Made by a program: the position numbers and the translations under genes. A DNA stretch of 38,858 nucleotides from positions 1 to 38,858 of the forward strand of contig NZ_ANNK01000040.1 in NCBI RefSeq assembly GCF_000334155.1. The letters run 5' to 3'. The notes under the pieces are model-generated. The model saw only the letters and a list, made by a program, of their open reading frames with translations. It did not search any database and had not been told where the DNA came from. Below, one piece after another: positions 19,742 to 32,077 of the stretch; within the stretch, counting starts at the first letter, position 1; each line of letters begins with the position of its first letter. This DNA comes from Halalkalibacterium ligniniphilum (GTDB lineage: Bacteria > Bacillota > Bacilli > Bacillales > Bacillaceae_D).

Positions 19742-20926
19742 ATGAACAAAAAAACCGTTCGTGACCTTGCTTTGCAAGGGAAAAAAGTGTTCTGTCGTGT
19801 AGACTTTAATGTTCCAATGAGCGAAGGAAAAGTAAGCGATGATACGCGGATTCGAGCAGCTCTTCCAACGATTCAATATCTTGTTGAACAAGGGGCTCGA
19901 GTGATTCTTGCCAGCCATCTAGGACGTCCTAAGGGAAAGGCGGTTGAAGAACTCCGTTTGAACCCAGTAGCCAAGCGCCTAAGTGAACTGCTTGGCAAGG
20001 CGGTGGCAAAGGTTGATGAAGCTCATGGTCCAGTTGCAGAAGAGGCTGTAGCTAAGCTTCAAAATGGTGACGTGCTCTTACTTGAAAACGTACGTTTTTA
20101 TCAAGGAGAAGAAAAAAATGACCCCGAATTAGCCAAAGCTTTTGCAGCACTTGCAGATGTGTACGTAAATGATGCGTTTGGTGCAGCGCACCGTGCTCAT
20201 GCGTCAACAGAGGGAATTGCCCATCACTTACCAGCCGTTGCTGGATTCCTGATGGAAAAAGAGCTTGATGTGTTAGGAAAAGCATTATCCAACCCTGAAC
20301 GTCCATTTACAGCAATTATCGGTGGCGCGAAAGTCAAAGACAAAATCGGCGTGATTGAGAACCTCCTTGATAAAGTGGATAACCTAATTATCGGTGGCGG
20401 TCTTGCCTACACGTTTGTAAAAGCGTTAGGTCACGAAATCGGTAAATCTCTTTTAGAGGAAGATAAAATTGAGTTAGCGAAATCCTTCATAGAGAAATCG
20501 AAGGAAAAAGGCGTCAATTTTTATATGCCTCAAGATGTGATTGTGTCGGACGATTTTTCTGAAGATGCAAATACTCAAGTTGTGGATATTGATTCCATCC
20601 CTGCTGATTGGGAGGCACTAGACATTGGGCCGAAAACTCGTGATACATATCGCAGCGTCATTCTGGATTCGAAGCTTGTGATTTGGAATGGACCAATGGG
20701 TGTTTTCGAACTAAACAAATTTGCTGAAGGAACAAAAGCTGTTGGGCAAGCACTTGCAGATGCAAAGGACACGTATTCAGTCATCGGCGGTGGAGATTCT
20801 GCGGCCGCAGTTGAAAAGTTTGGCCTTGCCGATCAAATGAGCCATATTTCAACAGGTGGCGGTGCATCCCTTGAATTTATGGAAGGAAAAGCCCTTCCAG
20901 GCATTGTCGCCCTAAACGACAAGTAA
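19742..20926 (+). CDS. pgk: Phosphoglycerate kinase
   Basis: Pgk makes ATP from 1,3-bisphosphoglycerate. The 394-residue two-domain enzyme shows the N-terminal substrate site VDFNVPM (about 20-26), HLGRPKG, the hinge-region [10 protein letters not shown] near 196-205, and the C-terminal nucleotide site [13 protein letters not shown] near 351-363. AGGGGG precedes the ATG. Third gene of the glycolytic operon, 151 bases after gapA. Confidence 0.98.
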   Translation: MNKKTVRDLALQGKKVFCRVDFNVPMSEGKVSDDTRIRAALPTIQYLVEQGARVILASHLGRPKGKAVEELRLNPVAKRLSELLGKAVAKVDEAHGPVAEEAVAKLQNGDVLLLENVRFYQGEEKNDPELAKAFAALADVYVNDAFGAAHRAHASTEGIAHHLPAVAGFLMEKELDVLGKALSNPERPFTAIIGGAKVKDKIGVIENLLDKVDNLIIGGGLAYTFVKALGHEIGKSLLEEDKIELAKSFIEKSKEKGVNFYMPQDVIVSDDFSEDANTQVVDIDSIPADWEALDIGPKTRDTYRSVILDSKLVIWNGPMGVFELNKFAEGTKAVGQALADAKDTYSVIGGGDSAAAVEKFGLADQMSHISTGGGASLEFMEGKALPGIVALNDK

Positions 20927-20973
20927 GCCAGAAAAGCGAAATCGCTTGTTTGGTGATAGATAGTAATAGGTGA

Positions 20974-23270
<2,297 letters not shown>

Positions 23271-23350
23271 GTTAAAGTTTTGTGACAGGGAAGGGATTGC
23301 CCCTTTCATGGTGGAATTAACATAGGTTTGATTTAACTAAAAGGAGATGA

Positions 23351-24643
<1,293 letters not shown>

Positions 24644-24652
24644 TTGAGTTAT

Positions 24653-24688
24653 GGGTCTGATTTCCTTAAAGGGGATCAGCCCTTTTTT
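24653..24688 (+). terminator. Glycolytic operon terminator
   Basis: GGG-T-CTGAT (24653-24661) pairs with ATCAGCCC (24675-24682), extended by TTCC/GGGG, and is followed by six T. Its first eight bases are the same as those of the his terminator. Confidence 0.88.
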
Positions 24689-24758
24689 CACTAATCTGAA
24701 AGTATAAAAATCATGATAGCTTTCTGAACGAGTAAAAAAAAAGCGATGTTTTGTTTGT

Positions 24759-24910
24759 CTTTCAGGGAGTTGAGAGCTTGTCACGTTTGAAGCGGACACA
24801 GATTCCTTTATTTGTGAAAAAGGATACGTTTGTAGGGTAGAAATGGACTGAAGAGCTGCCACTTGCAGAAAATATGGACAATTGACAGGAGCGTTTACTA
24901 AAATAAGCGC
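24759..24910. repeat. Post-terminator dispersed repeat, copy B
   Basis: Diverged copy of 6772-6922, same orientation, again behind an operon terminator. The shared block begins CTTTCAGGGAGTTGAGAGC and ends AAATAAGCGC. After it, 24913-25165 holds stop-interrupted minus-strand reading frames (for example IRREFLLRPITPLEIAHHH ending at 24915) that look protein-like but belong to no family I recognise; the rest of the 570-base eno-secG gap shows nothing else. Confidence 0.7.
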
Positions 24911-25213
24911 TCTTAAAACAAGAGAGTTATCCTTAGGTGGTGGTGGGCAATCTCAAGTGGGGTAATTGGACGTAGTAAAAACTCCCGCCGAATGGAAATT
25001 AGATGCTCTTTAGTACAGTCACCAGTGGCTTGAGAGGGCTTCAATGCTTCCTGTGTTTTTGATTACAGTTTCCAATGTTCGTCACTGCTGATGGACGCCT
25101 AGCGCTTTGACGCCTGCATGTAGAGCCTCTGGATAACGAAAATCAATTGCGGCTTTTCCCTCTTTATGTTACATTTATAGAAGCGCAACTTGTGCTTGTG
25201 GAGGTGTTGGTAG

Positions 25214-25444
25214 GTGCAAACAGTAGCATTTGTGTTGCTTATTATCGTTTCAATTGCGTTAATCGCTGTAGTATTGCTACAGTCAGGGCGTAGTGCTGGT
25301 TTATCTGGTGCTATCTCTGGTGGAGCTGAGCAATTGATCGGAAAGCAAAAAGCACGTGGAATTGATGCCGTGCTTAGCCGTATGACGGTTATTTTAGCCG
25401 TATTGTTTTTCTTATTAACGATTTTGGTCGCATACTTTTTGTAA
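25214..25444 (+). CDS. secG: Protein translocase subunit SecG
   Basis: SecG is the small accessory subunit of the SecYEG channel in the cytoplasmic membrane. The 76-residue protein has two predicted membrane helices (about 3-22 and 55-75) separated by the conserved loop [17 protein letters not shown]. The start is GTG, about seven bases after GGAGGTG. It heads the secG-est-rnr-smpB cluster known from B. subtilis and is followed by its own terminator-like hairpin. Confidence 0.93.
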   Translation: MQTVAFVLLIIVSIALIAVVLLQSGRSAGLSGAISGGAEQLIGKQKARGIDAVLSRMTVILAVLFFLLTILVAYFL

Positions 25445-25450
25445 GAACAC

Positions 25451-25482
25451 AAGCAGTGGGTGTACGCCTGCTGCTTTCTTTT
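25451..25482 (+). terminator. secG terminator-like hairpin
   Basis: AAGCAG(TG)GG pairs with CC(TG)CTGCTT around TGTACG and runs into TTCTTTTC. The T-run is imperfect, so it may be partial. Confidence 0.65.
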
Positions 25483-25494
25483 CATTTTATAAAG

Positions 25495-25566
25495 GTTTTT
25501 TGTGGTTGAAAAGGGGACGGAGCTTACAGAGAGAGCAAGGAAGCAGACGCTCGCACCACCTTCATT
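25495..25566 (-). repeat. T-box-antiterminator-like dispersed element, copy 3 (inverted)
   Basis: Read on the minus strand: AATGAAGGTGGTGCGAGCG (from 25566), a variable middle, then GTAAGCTCCGTCCCCTTTTC (to 25508) and an A-run to 25495. It is the best-preserved copy of the family at 15446 and 28959, but in opposite orientation, between secG and est. Confidence 0.65.
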
Positions 25567-25657
25567 AAGTAGTGGATCGCATTCTTTAGGAACAAGCTTC
25601 TACCTGAGTAGGATTTGAGACCATTTAAACAGAACATAGCAAGAAAGGAAGATGAAA

Positions 25658-26404
25658 ATGAAACTGGTAGCGCCTAAACCATTTACCTTTGAAGGAGGAA
25701 AGCGTGCCGTGCTCCTTTTGCACGGTTTTACTGGAACGACCGCAGATGTCCGGATGCTCGGACGTTTTCTTCAAAAGCGAGGGTATACATGCCATGCTCC
25801 CCTTTATAAAGGACACGGGGTGCCACCAGAAGAGCTCGTGAAAACAGGGCCTGAAGATTGGTGGAAGGATGTTCAAAAGGGCTATCAACTTTTAAAGGAT
25901 GAAGGCTATGACGAGATTGCTGTATGCGGTTTATCCCTTGGAGGCGTTTTTTCTTTAAAAATTGGTTATACTTTACCAATAAAGGGTATCGTGCCTATGT
26001 GTGCACCGATGCGACCAAAAACGGAAGATGCGATTTATAAAGGAGTTCTTGCTTACGCAAAGGAATATAAGCGAAGAGAGCAAAAAAGTGAAGAACAAAT
26101 CCAAGTAGAAATGGAGCGTTTCCAAGAGTCGCCGATGGGAACGCTCAAAGGATTACAACAATTGATCGCTGACGTGCGAGAGCATCTTGACCATATTTAT
26201 TCTCCTGTTTTCGTTGTACAAGCACGTCATGATGAAATGATCGATATTGAAAGTGCGAATATCATTCACGATAACGTGGAAACCGATGATAAAAGCCTAA
26301 AATGGTACGAAGAGTCGACCCATGTTATTACATTAGACAAAGAGAAAGAACAGCTGCATGAAGATGTGTTTCGCTTTTTAGAAGGGCTCGATTGGTCCGA
26401 ATAA
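25658..26404 (+). CDS. est: Carboxylesterase Est (YvaK/Est30 type)
   Basis: An alpha/beta-hydrolase of the Est30 family that cleaves short-chain esters; the physiological substrate is unknown. The catalytic triad is visible as S93 in GLSLGG, D192 in ARHDEMID and H222 in STHVITLD, with HGFTG near 22-26 forming the oxyanion region. I chose ATG 25658 (248 residues): AAAGGAA lies about eight bases upstream, whereas ATG 25652 is too close to it. Its place between secG and rnr is conserved in Bacillus. Confidence 0.93.
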   Translation: MKLVAPKPFTFEGGKRAVLLLHGFTGTTADVRMLGRFLQKRGYTCHAPLYKGHGVPPEELVKTGPEDWWKDVQKGYQLLKDEGYDEIAVCGLSLGGVFSLKIGYTLPIKGIVPMCAPMRPKTEDAIYKGVLAYAKEYKRREQKSEEQIQVEMERFQESPMGTLKGLQQLIADVREHLDHIYSPVFVVQARHDEMIDIESANIIHDNVETDDKSLKWYEESTHVITLDKEKEQLHEDVFRFLEGLDWSE

Positions 26405-26461
26405 AAGCAGCAGGAAGATACGGCGGAAGATAAAGCTGTTCACACGAAAGGAGTTATTTAA

Positions 26462-28807
26462 ATGAACGATGTCAAAACCGAGCAACTATTAAAATTCTTT
26501 CGAGAGGAAGCTGAGAAGCCGCTATCTGTTTCTGATTTAGAGGAAGCCTTTAAGATAAAAGATTCGGAAGAGTTTAAAGAGCTTGTTGTCCATTTAAATC
26601 GAATGGAAGAGCAAGGATTAATTGTGCAAACACGAAGCAACCGATACGGGGTTCCAGAAAAAATGAACCTGATACGAGGGAAGGTGCAAGGCCACGCGAA
26701 AGGTTTTGCTTTTGTCATTCCAGAGGTAGAAGGGGAACGGGACGTCTATGTTACCCAAGCGGACCTAGAAGGGGCGATGAACGGGGACAAGGTCCTTGTA
26801 CGCTTACATCAGCATTCGTCTGGGGACCGTCCTGAAGGAAAAGTGATTCGAATTTTGGAGCGGGGCGTCACGGACGTGGTTGGCACCTATGTTGACCATA
26901 AGCAGTATGGAATGGTAGTTGCGGATGATAAACGAATTCCAAATGATATTTTAATTACAAGCCCAGGGGAGCAAGGACTTGTTGATGGACACAAGGTCAT
27001 TGTCCATATTACGAAATACCCTGAAGGACGAATGAGTGCGGAAGGTGAAGTAACGCAAATACTTGGTCATAAAAATGACCCAGGGATGGACATTATCTCA
27101 ATTATTCACAAGCATGGTATTCCCCAGTCATTCCCTGACGAAGTCATGGATCAAGCAAATCAGGTTCCAGATAGCATCGATCCAAGTGAGCTTGAAAACC
27201 GCCGTGACCTCCGTAACGAAACGATTGTGACGATTGACGGAGCGGACGCAAAGGATTTAGATGATGCGGTGCATGTGTCGAAGCTTGAGAATGGGAACTA
27301 CAAGCTCGGTGTCCATATTGCCGATGTGAGCTATTATGTGGAGCAAGGCTCTCCAATTGACCGTGAAGCGGCTGAGCGTGGGACAAGTGTATACCTTGTT
27401 GACCGGGTGATCCCAATGATTCCTCACCGTCTTTCGAACGGTATTTGTAGCTTGAATCCTCAAGTAGACCGTCTCACCTTGTCTTGTGAAATGGAGATTA
27501 ATGGAGCAGGTCAAGTTGTTCAGCATGAGATTTTTCAAAGTGTGATTCGGACGACAGAAAGAATGACCTATCGCGATGTGAACAAAATTCTCGTTGATAA
27601 AGATGAAGAAGTAAGCAAGCGCTATGAATCCCTTGTTCCATTTTTTGAGGAGATGGCAGGGCTTGCTGAGATTCTTCGTAAAAAGCGCTTTGAGCGTGGA
27701 GCAATTGACTTTGATTTTAAGGAAGCGAAAGTGCTTGTTAATGAGGAAGGAACCGCAACAGATATCGTTTTACGTGAACGTTCCGTTGCAGAAAAATTAA
27801 TTGAAGAATTTATGCTTGCGGCAAATGAAACGATTGCGGAGCATTTTCATTGGTTAAAGCTTCCATTTATTTATCGGATTCATGAGGACCCAGATGCAGA
27901 AAAATTGAACAAGTTCCTTGAATTCATTACAAACTTCGGCTATGTAGTCCGGGGCAATGCCAACACGGTTCATCCACGGGCGTTGCAGCAGCTTCTTGAT
28001 GAAGTGCGTGGTGAGCCAGAAGAGATGGTGATTAGTACTGTCATGCTTCGATCCATGAAGCAGGCAAAATATGACACGAACAGTGTTGGGCACTTTGGTC
28101 TTTCGACTGACTTTTACACCCACTTTACGTCACCGATTCGCCGGTACCCAGACTTAATTGTTCATCGTTTAATCCGAGAATATCTGATTAAAGGGAACAT
28201 CGGCGAGGATGCTCAAGAGTATTGGCGCGAAAACCTCCCTGAGATTGCCCAGCATTCCTCAGAAATGGAACGACGTGCAGTAGAAGCAGAACGGGATACG
28301 GAAAGTGTGAAAAAAGCTCAATACATGGAAGATAAGATCGGGGAAACCTTCACAGGGATTATTAGTGGGGTGACGAGCTTTGGTCTTTTCGTAGAGCTGG
28401 AAAATACAATTGAAGGGCTTGTCCATGTCAGTTATTTGACCGATGATTATTACCACTATGATGAGCGTCAATATGCAATGATTGGTGAACGAAGTGGAAA
28501 TGTGTTCCGAATTGGCGATGAAATTGAGGTCCGGGTGATTAGTGTAAATGTGGACGAAGCGTCCATTGACTTTGAAGTAGTAGGCATGAAGCCACGGAAG
28601 CAAAGAGATTCGAGAAGCCGTCCAAAAGTAATTGAAGGTGGAAAGCGTAAAAAGCGTGATGGTCGATCGCAAAATGGGCAAAAAGCAAGCGGTATTAAGC
28701 TTGGTGAAGGTGGAAAGCAAGGAAAAGGCAGTAAAAAGAAGAAAAGGCCCTTTTATGAAAATGCACCAAGTGTAAAGCGTAAAAAAGGCAGAAAGAAAAA
28801 GAAGTAA
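26462..28807 (+). CDS. rnr: Ribonuclease R
   Basis: RNase R is the processive 3'-5' exoribonuclease that can unwind structured RNA; it acts in mRNA and rRNA quality control and on non-stop messages with tmRNA. The 781-residue protein has an N-terminal winged helix (1-60), cold-shock domains (about 65-220), the RNB catalytic domain with acidic residues in [15 protein letters not shown] (near 258-272), an S1 domain (about 625-705, [15 protein letters not shown]) and a Lys-rich tail. GGAG is eight bases from the ATG. smpB and ssrA follow. Confidence 0.97.
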   Translation: MNDVKTEQLLKFFREEAEKPLSVSDLEEAFKIKDSEEFKELVVHLNRMEEQGLIVQTRSNRYGVPEKMNLIRGKVQGHAKGFAFVIPEVEGERDVYVTQADLEGAMNGDKVLVRLHQHSSGDRPEGKVIRILERGVTDVVGTYVDHKQYGMVVADDKRIPNDILITSPGEQGLVDGHKVIVHITKYPEGRMSAEGEVTQILGHKNDPGMDIISIIHKHGIPQSFPDEVMDQANQVPDSIDPSELENRRDLRNETIVTIDGADAKDLDDAVHVSKLENGNYKLGVHIADVSYYVEQGSPIDREAAERGTSVYLVDRVIPMIPHRLSNGICSLNPQVDRLTLSCEMEINGAGQVVQHEIFQSVIRTTERMTYRDVNKILVDKDEEVSKRYESLVPFFEEMAGLAEILRKKRFERGAIDFDFKEAKVLVNEEGTATDIVLRERSVAEKLIEEFMLAANETIAEHFHWLKLPFIYRIHEDPDAEKLNKFLEFITNFGYVVRGNANTVHPRALQQLLDEVRGEPEEMVISTVMLRSMKQAKYDTNSVGHFGLSTDFYTHFTSPIRRYPDLIVHRLIREYLIKGNIGEDAQEYWRENLPEIAQHSSEMERRAVEAERDTESVKKAQYMEDKIGETFTGIISGVTSFGLFVELENTIEGLVHVSYLTDDYYHYDERQYAMIGERSGNVFRIGDEIEVRVISVNVDEASIDFEVVGMKPRKQRDSRSRPKVIEGGKRKKRDGRSQNGQKASGIKLGEGGKQGKGSKKKKRPFYENAPSVKRKKGRKKKK

Positions 28808-28813
28808 CGATCA

Positions 28814-28838
28814 GGAGCACCTGAAAAGTGGGTGCTCC
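28814..28838 (+). other. Hairpin after rnr
   Basis: GGAGCACC and GGTGCTCC form a perfect 8-base stem seven bases after the rnr stop. Only GTCTTTGG follows, so it is at best a weak terminator. Confidence 0.5.
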
Positions 28839-28851
28839 GTCTTTGGATTGA

Positions 28852-28881
28852 TTGACGCTTTCCTTGCTTTTTTGCTAAGAT
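28852..28881 (+). promoter_or_regulatory. Candidate smpB promoter
   Basis: TTGACG (28852-28857), 18 bases, and TAAGAT (28876-28881) preceded by TGC give an extended -10 promoter, start near 28888. The resulting 5' leader of about 170 bases would contain repeat copy 2. Confidence 0.55.
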
Positions 28882-28958
28882 TTAAAGGCAGGAACAATCA
28901 TGAGCGGTGCTTCCCTACTTGGATGAAAAAGTCCCTCAGGTAACTCTGAGCAACATTT

Positions 28959-29040
28959 AATGAAGGTGGTGTGAGCAAAAGTGCTTCGTGTTGTCATCAA
29001 CATGAACTGGAGCTCCGTTCCCTTTTCCAATAGAAAAAAG
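28959..29040 (+). repeat. T-box-antiterminator-like dispersed element, copy 2
   Basis: AATGAAGGTGGTGTGAGC (28959-28976), a variable middle, GAGCTCCGTTCCCTTTTCC (29010-29028), then AATAGAAAAAAG to 29040. Same block order as at 15446 and 25566 (minus). It ends only 15 bases before the smpB ATG and would lie in its leader RNA. Confidence 0.65.
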
Positions 29041-29055
29041 CTAGAGGTGTGGCGA

Positions 29056-29523
29056 ATGGCTGAAACAGAAGGTAAAGTGATTGCCCAAAACAAAAAGGCA
29101 AGACATGATTATTTTATTGAGGAAACCTTTGAGGCTGGCATGGTTCTTCAAGGAACAGAGATAAAGTCAATTCGCGCCGGACGTATGAACTTGAAAGATT
29201 CCTTTGCCCGTGTGAAAAATGGTGAAGTCTATTTGCACAATGCACATATTAGTGAATACGAGCAAGGCAATCGTTACAACCACGATCCTGTGCGGGCGAG
29301 AAAATTGCTTCTGCACAAAAAGCAAATTAACCAGCTCATCGGTCAGACACAGCAAAAGGGCTACTCAATCGTTCCATTAAAGGTCTATATTAAAAATGGT
29401 TTTGCTAAAATATTAATTGGCCTTGCCAAAGGGAAAAAGAACTTTGATAAGCGTGAAACGCTAAGACAAAAAGACGCAAAGCGAGAAGTGGAACGGGCTC
29501 TTAAAGACCGTTTAAAAGGATAA
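29056..29523 (+). CDS. smpB: SsrA-binding protein SmpB
   Basis: SmpB binds the tRNA-like part of tmRNA and brings it to stalled ribosomes. The 155-residue protein has the OB-fold motifs [17 protein letters not shown] (near 35-51) and [15 protein letters not shown], plus the basic C-terminal tail [19 protein letters not shown] that occupies the mRNA channel. I chose ATG 29056: AGAGGTG lies six bases upstream. The frame is open from 28981, but those 25 residues are encoded by the dispersed element and are not SmpB-like. ssrA follows. Confidence 0.96.
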   Translation: MAETEGKVIAQNKKARHDYFIEETFEAGMVLQGTEIKSIRAGRMNLKDSFARVKNGEVYLHNAHISEYEQGNRYNHDPVRARKLLLHKKQINQLIGQTQQKGYSIVPLKVYIKNGFAKILIGLAKGKKNFDKRETLRQKDAKREVERALKDRLKG

Positions 29524-29532
29524 ACTCACCAG

Positions 29533-29560
29533 TTGCATAACAGTGTAAGTATGTTATAAT
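29533..29560 (+). promoter_or_regulatory. ssrA promoter
   Basis: TTGCAT (29533-29538), 16 bases, and TATAAT (29555-29560) preceded by TGT give a strong extended promoter. The start near 29567 leaves about 89 bases before the mature 5' end. That leader holds two hairpins: AAGTCC/GGACTT (29571-29591) and an AAAAAGT/ACTTTTT stem (29599-29647) with inner CGCC/GGCG pairing. Confidence 0.75.
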
Positions 29561-29655
29561 AAGAAGTCCTGAGGATATCACTCTGGACTTTTCATTCAAA
29601 AAAAGTGAAGTCAATCGCCGCCGTTGAGCGAGGCGCTTTTACTTTTTAATCATAT

Positions 29656-30015
29656 GGGGACGTTTTGGATTCGACAGGAATAGGTCGTGCTTGCGTGGCG
29701 AGTCGAGGGGGTCGGCCTCGTTAAAACGCCAAAGCCAATAACTGGCAAAACTAACAATAACTTCGCAGTAGCTGCCTAATAGCACTCTGCGGTTCCACCC
29801 TCCATCGCCCATGTGGTAGGGACTGGGACTCACTCTAAGTGGGCTACGCCTCTCACCCCCCGTCTGAGGGTGAAGGAAGAGAACAATCAGACTAGCCTCA
29901 CGGAAGCCTGTCGCTGGGCTGAAGTGACGGCGAAATGCTAATACAGTGACTACACTCGTAGAAGCGTAAGTGTCGTTATTTCTGGACGTGGGTTCGATTC
30001 CCACCGTCTCCACCA
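29656..30015 (+). ncRNA. ssrA: Transfer-messenger RNA (tmRNA)
   Basis: tmRNA rescues stalled ribosomes and adds a degradation tag. The 5' end GGGGACGTTTTGGATTCGACAGG and the 3' end GGTTCGATTCCCACCGTCTCCACCA pair as a tRNA-like acceptor stem (GGGGACG with CGTCTCC, one G-U) and T-arm; CCA is encoded. The tag frame is at 29744-29779, reading GKTNNNFAVAA then TAA TAG, normally preceded by the charged alanine. The tag ends in AA as needed for ClpXP. Length is about 360 bases. An antisense open frame across this gene is an artefact. Confidence 0.97.
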
Positions 30016-30150
30016 AAATACTTACCGTGAACCGCATGACTTAAACCATATTGCTGCCGAAATGGCAAGGATATGCTTTAACGTTATTGATTTTAACTAG
30101 TGATTTGTAGAAAGAACTCTTATTATTATTGCTGTAGCAATGAAATAATT

Positions 30151-30201
30151 AAAAAAGATCATGTTTAACTTTGCGACTCTAAGTTAAACATGATCTTTTT
30201 T
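30151..30201. terminator. Bidirectional terminator after ssrA
   Basis: AAAAAAGATCATGTTTAACTT pairs perfectly with its complement ending at 30200 around a short loop, with A-run and T-run flanks. It lies about 135 bases after tmRNA. The bases between (30016-30150) show nothing I can name. Confidence 0.85.
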
Positions 30202-30213
30202 ACTGTTGTTGTA

Positions 30214-30642
30214 ATGAACAGGACTTTTTCTTTGCACAAAACAATGCTGTTATTAGATATTACTTTAGCTCCATTTACTGGCGATATTTCATTTACAATC
30301 AGTTTACAAACCATCGTTTTAACTATATTTTTTCTCTAATGGGATTATCGGGGTTTAAAGTAATTAAACGATTTGAATTAGTTGATTTATTTAAGGCAGA
30401 AAAAGTGTTTGAAGAGCGTTGGGAAGGTTCTGTTTTTTTATTAGTCATTTCTATTTTCTTTATTGCAATGGGCTATTTTTTAGCAATGATTAATAATGCT
30501 AGAATCTTTTTCTGATATCTCTTTATTCATATTACATTCAGTTATTCTTGGTAGCTATTTTTTATTAGGGCGGATTCCCGCAAGTGGTAAATTAGCCTTT
30601 AGTCTTAAAAGGATTAAAAGGTTGTGGATTAATAACAGATAA
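30214..30642 (+). pseudogene. FtsX-like (BceB-type) ABC transporter permease remnant
   Basis: Three reading-frame pieces join into the C-terminal part of an antimicrobial-peptide-type permease. The first runs MLLLDITLAPFTGDISFTISLQTIVLTIFF to a stop near 30340. The second has GFKVIKRFELVDLFKAEKV, then SVFLLVISIFFIAMGYFLAM, to a stop near 30516. The third has LHSVILGSYFLLGRIPAS ending at 30642. The KRFxLxDLFKAEK segment followed by two membrane helices is characteristic of BceB/FtsX permeases. At least two frameshifts and the missing N-terminal two thirds make it non-functional. No ATPase gene is nearby. Unidentified frames continue to about 30812. Confidence 0.65.
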
Positions 30643-30856
30643 GCTTTTGAAATTCTCCTCGTCTTTTATTTTTACTTAGGAGCTATAATCCTTTTGGGTG
30701 TCCTAGCATAAAGTGGGCTTACAATCTATCTTCCATATGGTCATTAACTTGTCTTTTGGCTCCTTTTTGGCGAATTATTGCCACAAGTAAGGGAGAGAGG
30801 CAGCTAACGACATAAGGCTCAAGGGACGCTTGTGCCCAGAGGTTTTCTAGTAAAGG

Positions 30857-30885
30857 AAAGAGCGGTTTTAAGGAGCCGCTCTTTT
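30857..30885. terminator. Terminator downstream of the YjbQ-family gene
   Basis: AAAGAGCGG and CCGCTCTTT form a perfect 9-base stem around a 10-base loop, with CTCTTTT on one side and A-rich sequence on the other. It can serve the minus-strand gene ending at 30951. A second stem GCACAAG/CTTGTGC lies at 30917-30943. Confidence 0.7.
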
Positions 30886-30950
30886 CATGCTAGGAGATAG
30901 GAAAGTCTACCATTAGGCACAAGTGTCTTCGCTCGCCTTGTGCTGATGGA

Positions 30951-31349
30951 TTATTTCAGCACCTTCAGCATACATTTCCGGCTTCTTGGCCCGTCGAATT
31001 CGCAAAAATAGACACCTTGCCATGTACCGAGAACGAGGCGACCATTTGAGATAATCAAAGTTTGGGCGTGGCCGACTGTACTTGTTTTAAGATGCGCGGC
31101 TGTATTCCCCTCCATATGACGGTCTTTTGGATGCTCCCATGGGTAGACCTCATCCAAGCGCATTAACATGTCGCGCTTTACATCAGGGTCTGCATTTTCA
31201 TTAACGGTAATGCCTGCTGTTGTATGGAGGGAGGAGACGACTAGCAGTCCATCTTGAATGCCGATTTCATGAATCCACTCTTCGATCTGGTCTGTAATGT
31301 CAATCATTTGATCCCTTGAACTTGTTTTTAAATGTAGTGTTTTTTCCAT
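30951..31349 (-). CDS. YjbQ/UPF0047 family protein
   Basis: This 132-residue protein belongs to the YjbQ (UPF0047) family, annotated as secondary thiamine-phosphate synthase because overexpressed members can complement thiamine-phosphate synthesis; the main physiological role is not settled. Conserved segments are [13 protein letters not shown] (near 39-51), the [11 protein letters not shown] block (near 79-90) and the C-terminal [15 protein letters not shown]. The start at 31349 has AAGGA eight bases upstream; ATG 31358 overlaps that site. It stands alone on the minus strand between terminators. Confidence 0.85.
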   Translation of the reverse strand: MEKTLHLKTSSRDQMIDITDQIEEWIHEIGIQDGLLVVSSLHTTAGITVNENADPDVKRDMLMRLDEVYPWEHPKDRHMEGNTAAHLKTSTVGHAQTLIISNGRLVLGTWQGVYFCEFDGPRSRKCMLKVLK

Positions 31350-31452
31350 GTGATTCATCCTTTCGACTTTTCTGACTTCCTTAACTAATAACAGATGCCG
31401 TGCGGATGGTCAAATCTCTCTTTATCCGTGCTGGGCGATTTGTTGATAAAAT

Positions 31453-31487
31453 AAAAAACAACCTTTGCATGACAATGGTTGTTTTTT
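31453..31487 (-). terminator. Terminator of the PerR-like / zinc-ribbon pair
   Basis: AAAAAACAACC and GGTTGTTTTTT are a perfect 11-base inverted repeat with a T-run. It overlaps the stop codon of the 35-residue zinc-ribbon gene on the minus strand. Confidence 0.85.
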
Positions 31488-31593
31488 AGACAGGAGCTTT
31501 AATTAGTTTAATTCCACATTCGCAAATCGTGCTATGCTTTAGTGTTTTGATTTGAGCGTGGCATTTTGGGCACACTCTTCGTTTTGTTAACAT
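31486..31593 (-). CDS. Small zinc-ribbon-like protein (35 aa)
   Basis: A 35-residue frame begins MLTKRRVCPKCHAQ and ends ...STICECGIKLIKAPV. The CPKC and CECG knuckles, 16 residues between them, are those of a zinc ribbon, and the protein is basic. AAAGGTGG lies about seven bases before the ATG, and a terminator overlaps the stop. It lies 45 bases downstream of the PerR-like gene on the same strand, so the two are probably one transcript. It is not a ribosomal L36 or L33 sequence. Function unknown; metal sensing, storage or partner binding are possible. Confidence 0.7.
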   Translation of the reverse strand: MLTKRRVCPKCHAQIKTLKHSTICECGIKLIKAPV

Positions 31594-31638
31594 TGCCTAC
31601 CACCTTTCTTTTTCCATGAGAAGACGGAGATGAAACCT

Positions 31639-32052
31639 TTAATCCTTACATTCCGAACATAAGCCGTAAATTTGTAATTTGTGATTGTGAATGTGATAAT
31701 TGGTTAATTTCGAGGCAACCTGTTCGACTTCTTTTAGGTTTGGATAATTAAAATCAACAATCTTTCCGCATGACTCACAGATCACATGATAATGGTTTGA
31801 CTTGAACAGCTCGAATTTGCTAATTCCATTGCCATAAGGGAGTTCATTTAATATTCCTAATTTTACAAATAATTTAATATTATTATAAATCGTTGCTAAG
31901 CTGATGTAAGGTAGCTCTCGATGGATATCCTCAGCTGATGGGTGATTTTTTAGTGAAATAATTGTTTTTAAGATTAGGATTCTTTGAGGCGTTATCCGTA
32001 ATCCGCGCTTTTTTAAATAAGGGATTAGTTCCTTTATTTGATTTTCTACCAC
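31639..32052 (-). CDS. Fur-family regulator, PerR-like
   Basis: A metal-dependent repressor closest in sequence to PerR, the peroxide sensor. From GTG 32052 the 137-residue protein has the recognition helix SLATIYNNIKLF (51-62), regulatory-metal residues H37, H87, H89 and D100, and structural-zinc cysteines C92/C95 and C132/C135. The position equal to B. subtilis PerR D85 is E81, as seen in Fur proteins. D100 (PerR D104) is the PerR-type residue. I prefer GTG 32052 because AAAGAGG is nine bases upstream and H37 then numbers as in PerR; ATG 32061 abuts that site. A 35-residue zinc-ribbon gene follows. Confidence 0.85.
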   Translation of the reverse strand: MVENQIKELIPYLKKRGLRITPQRILILKTIISLKNHPSAEDIHRELPYISLATIYNNIKLFVKLGILNELPYGNGISKFELFKSNHYHVICESCGKIVDFNYPNLKEVEQVASKLTNYHIHNHKLQIYGLCSECKD

Positions 32053-32077
32053 GATGAACATCCTCTTTATCTATAGT

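Noticed and set aside
28981-29055. Longer SmpB starting at 28981
   Set aside because: The added residues come from the dispersed element and the good ribosome-binding site fits ATG 29056.
29639-30037. 132-residue minus-strand frame (MRFTVSILVETVGIEPTS...)
   Set aside because: It is antisense to tmRNA, whose structure explains the sequence; this is a known false gene call.
29990-30300. Genomic-island attachment site at the tmRNA 3' end
   Set aside because: No second copy of the tmRNA 3' end and no integrase gene are present in the window.
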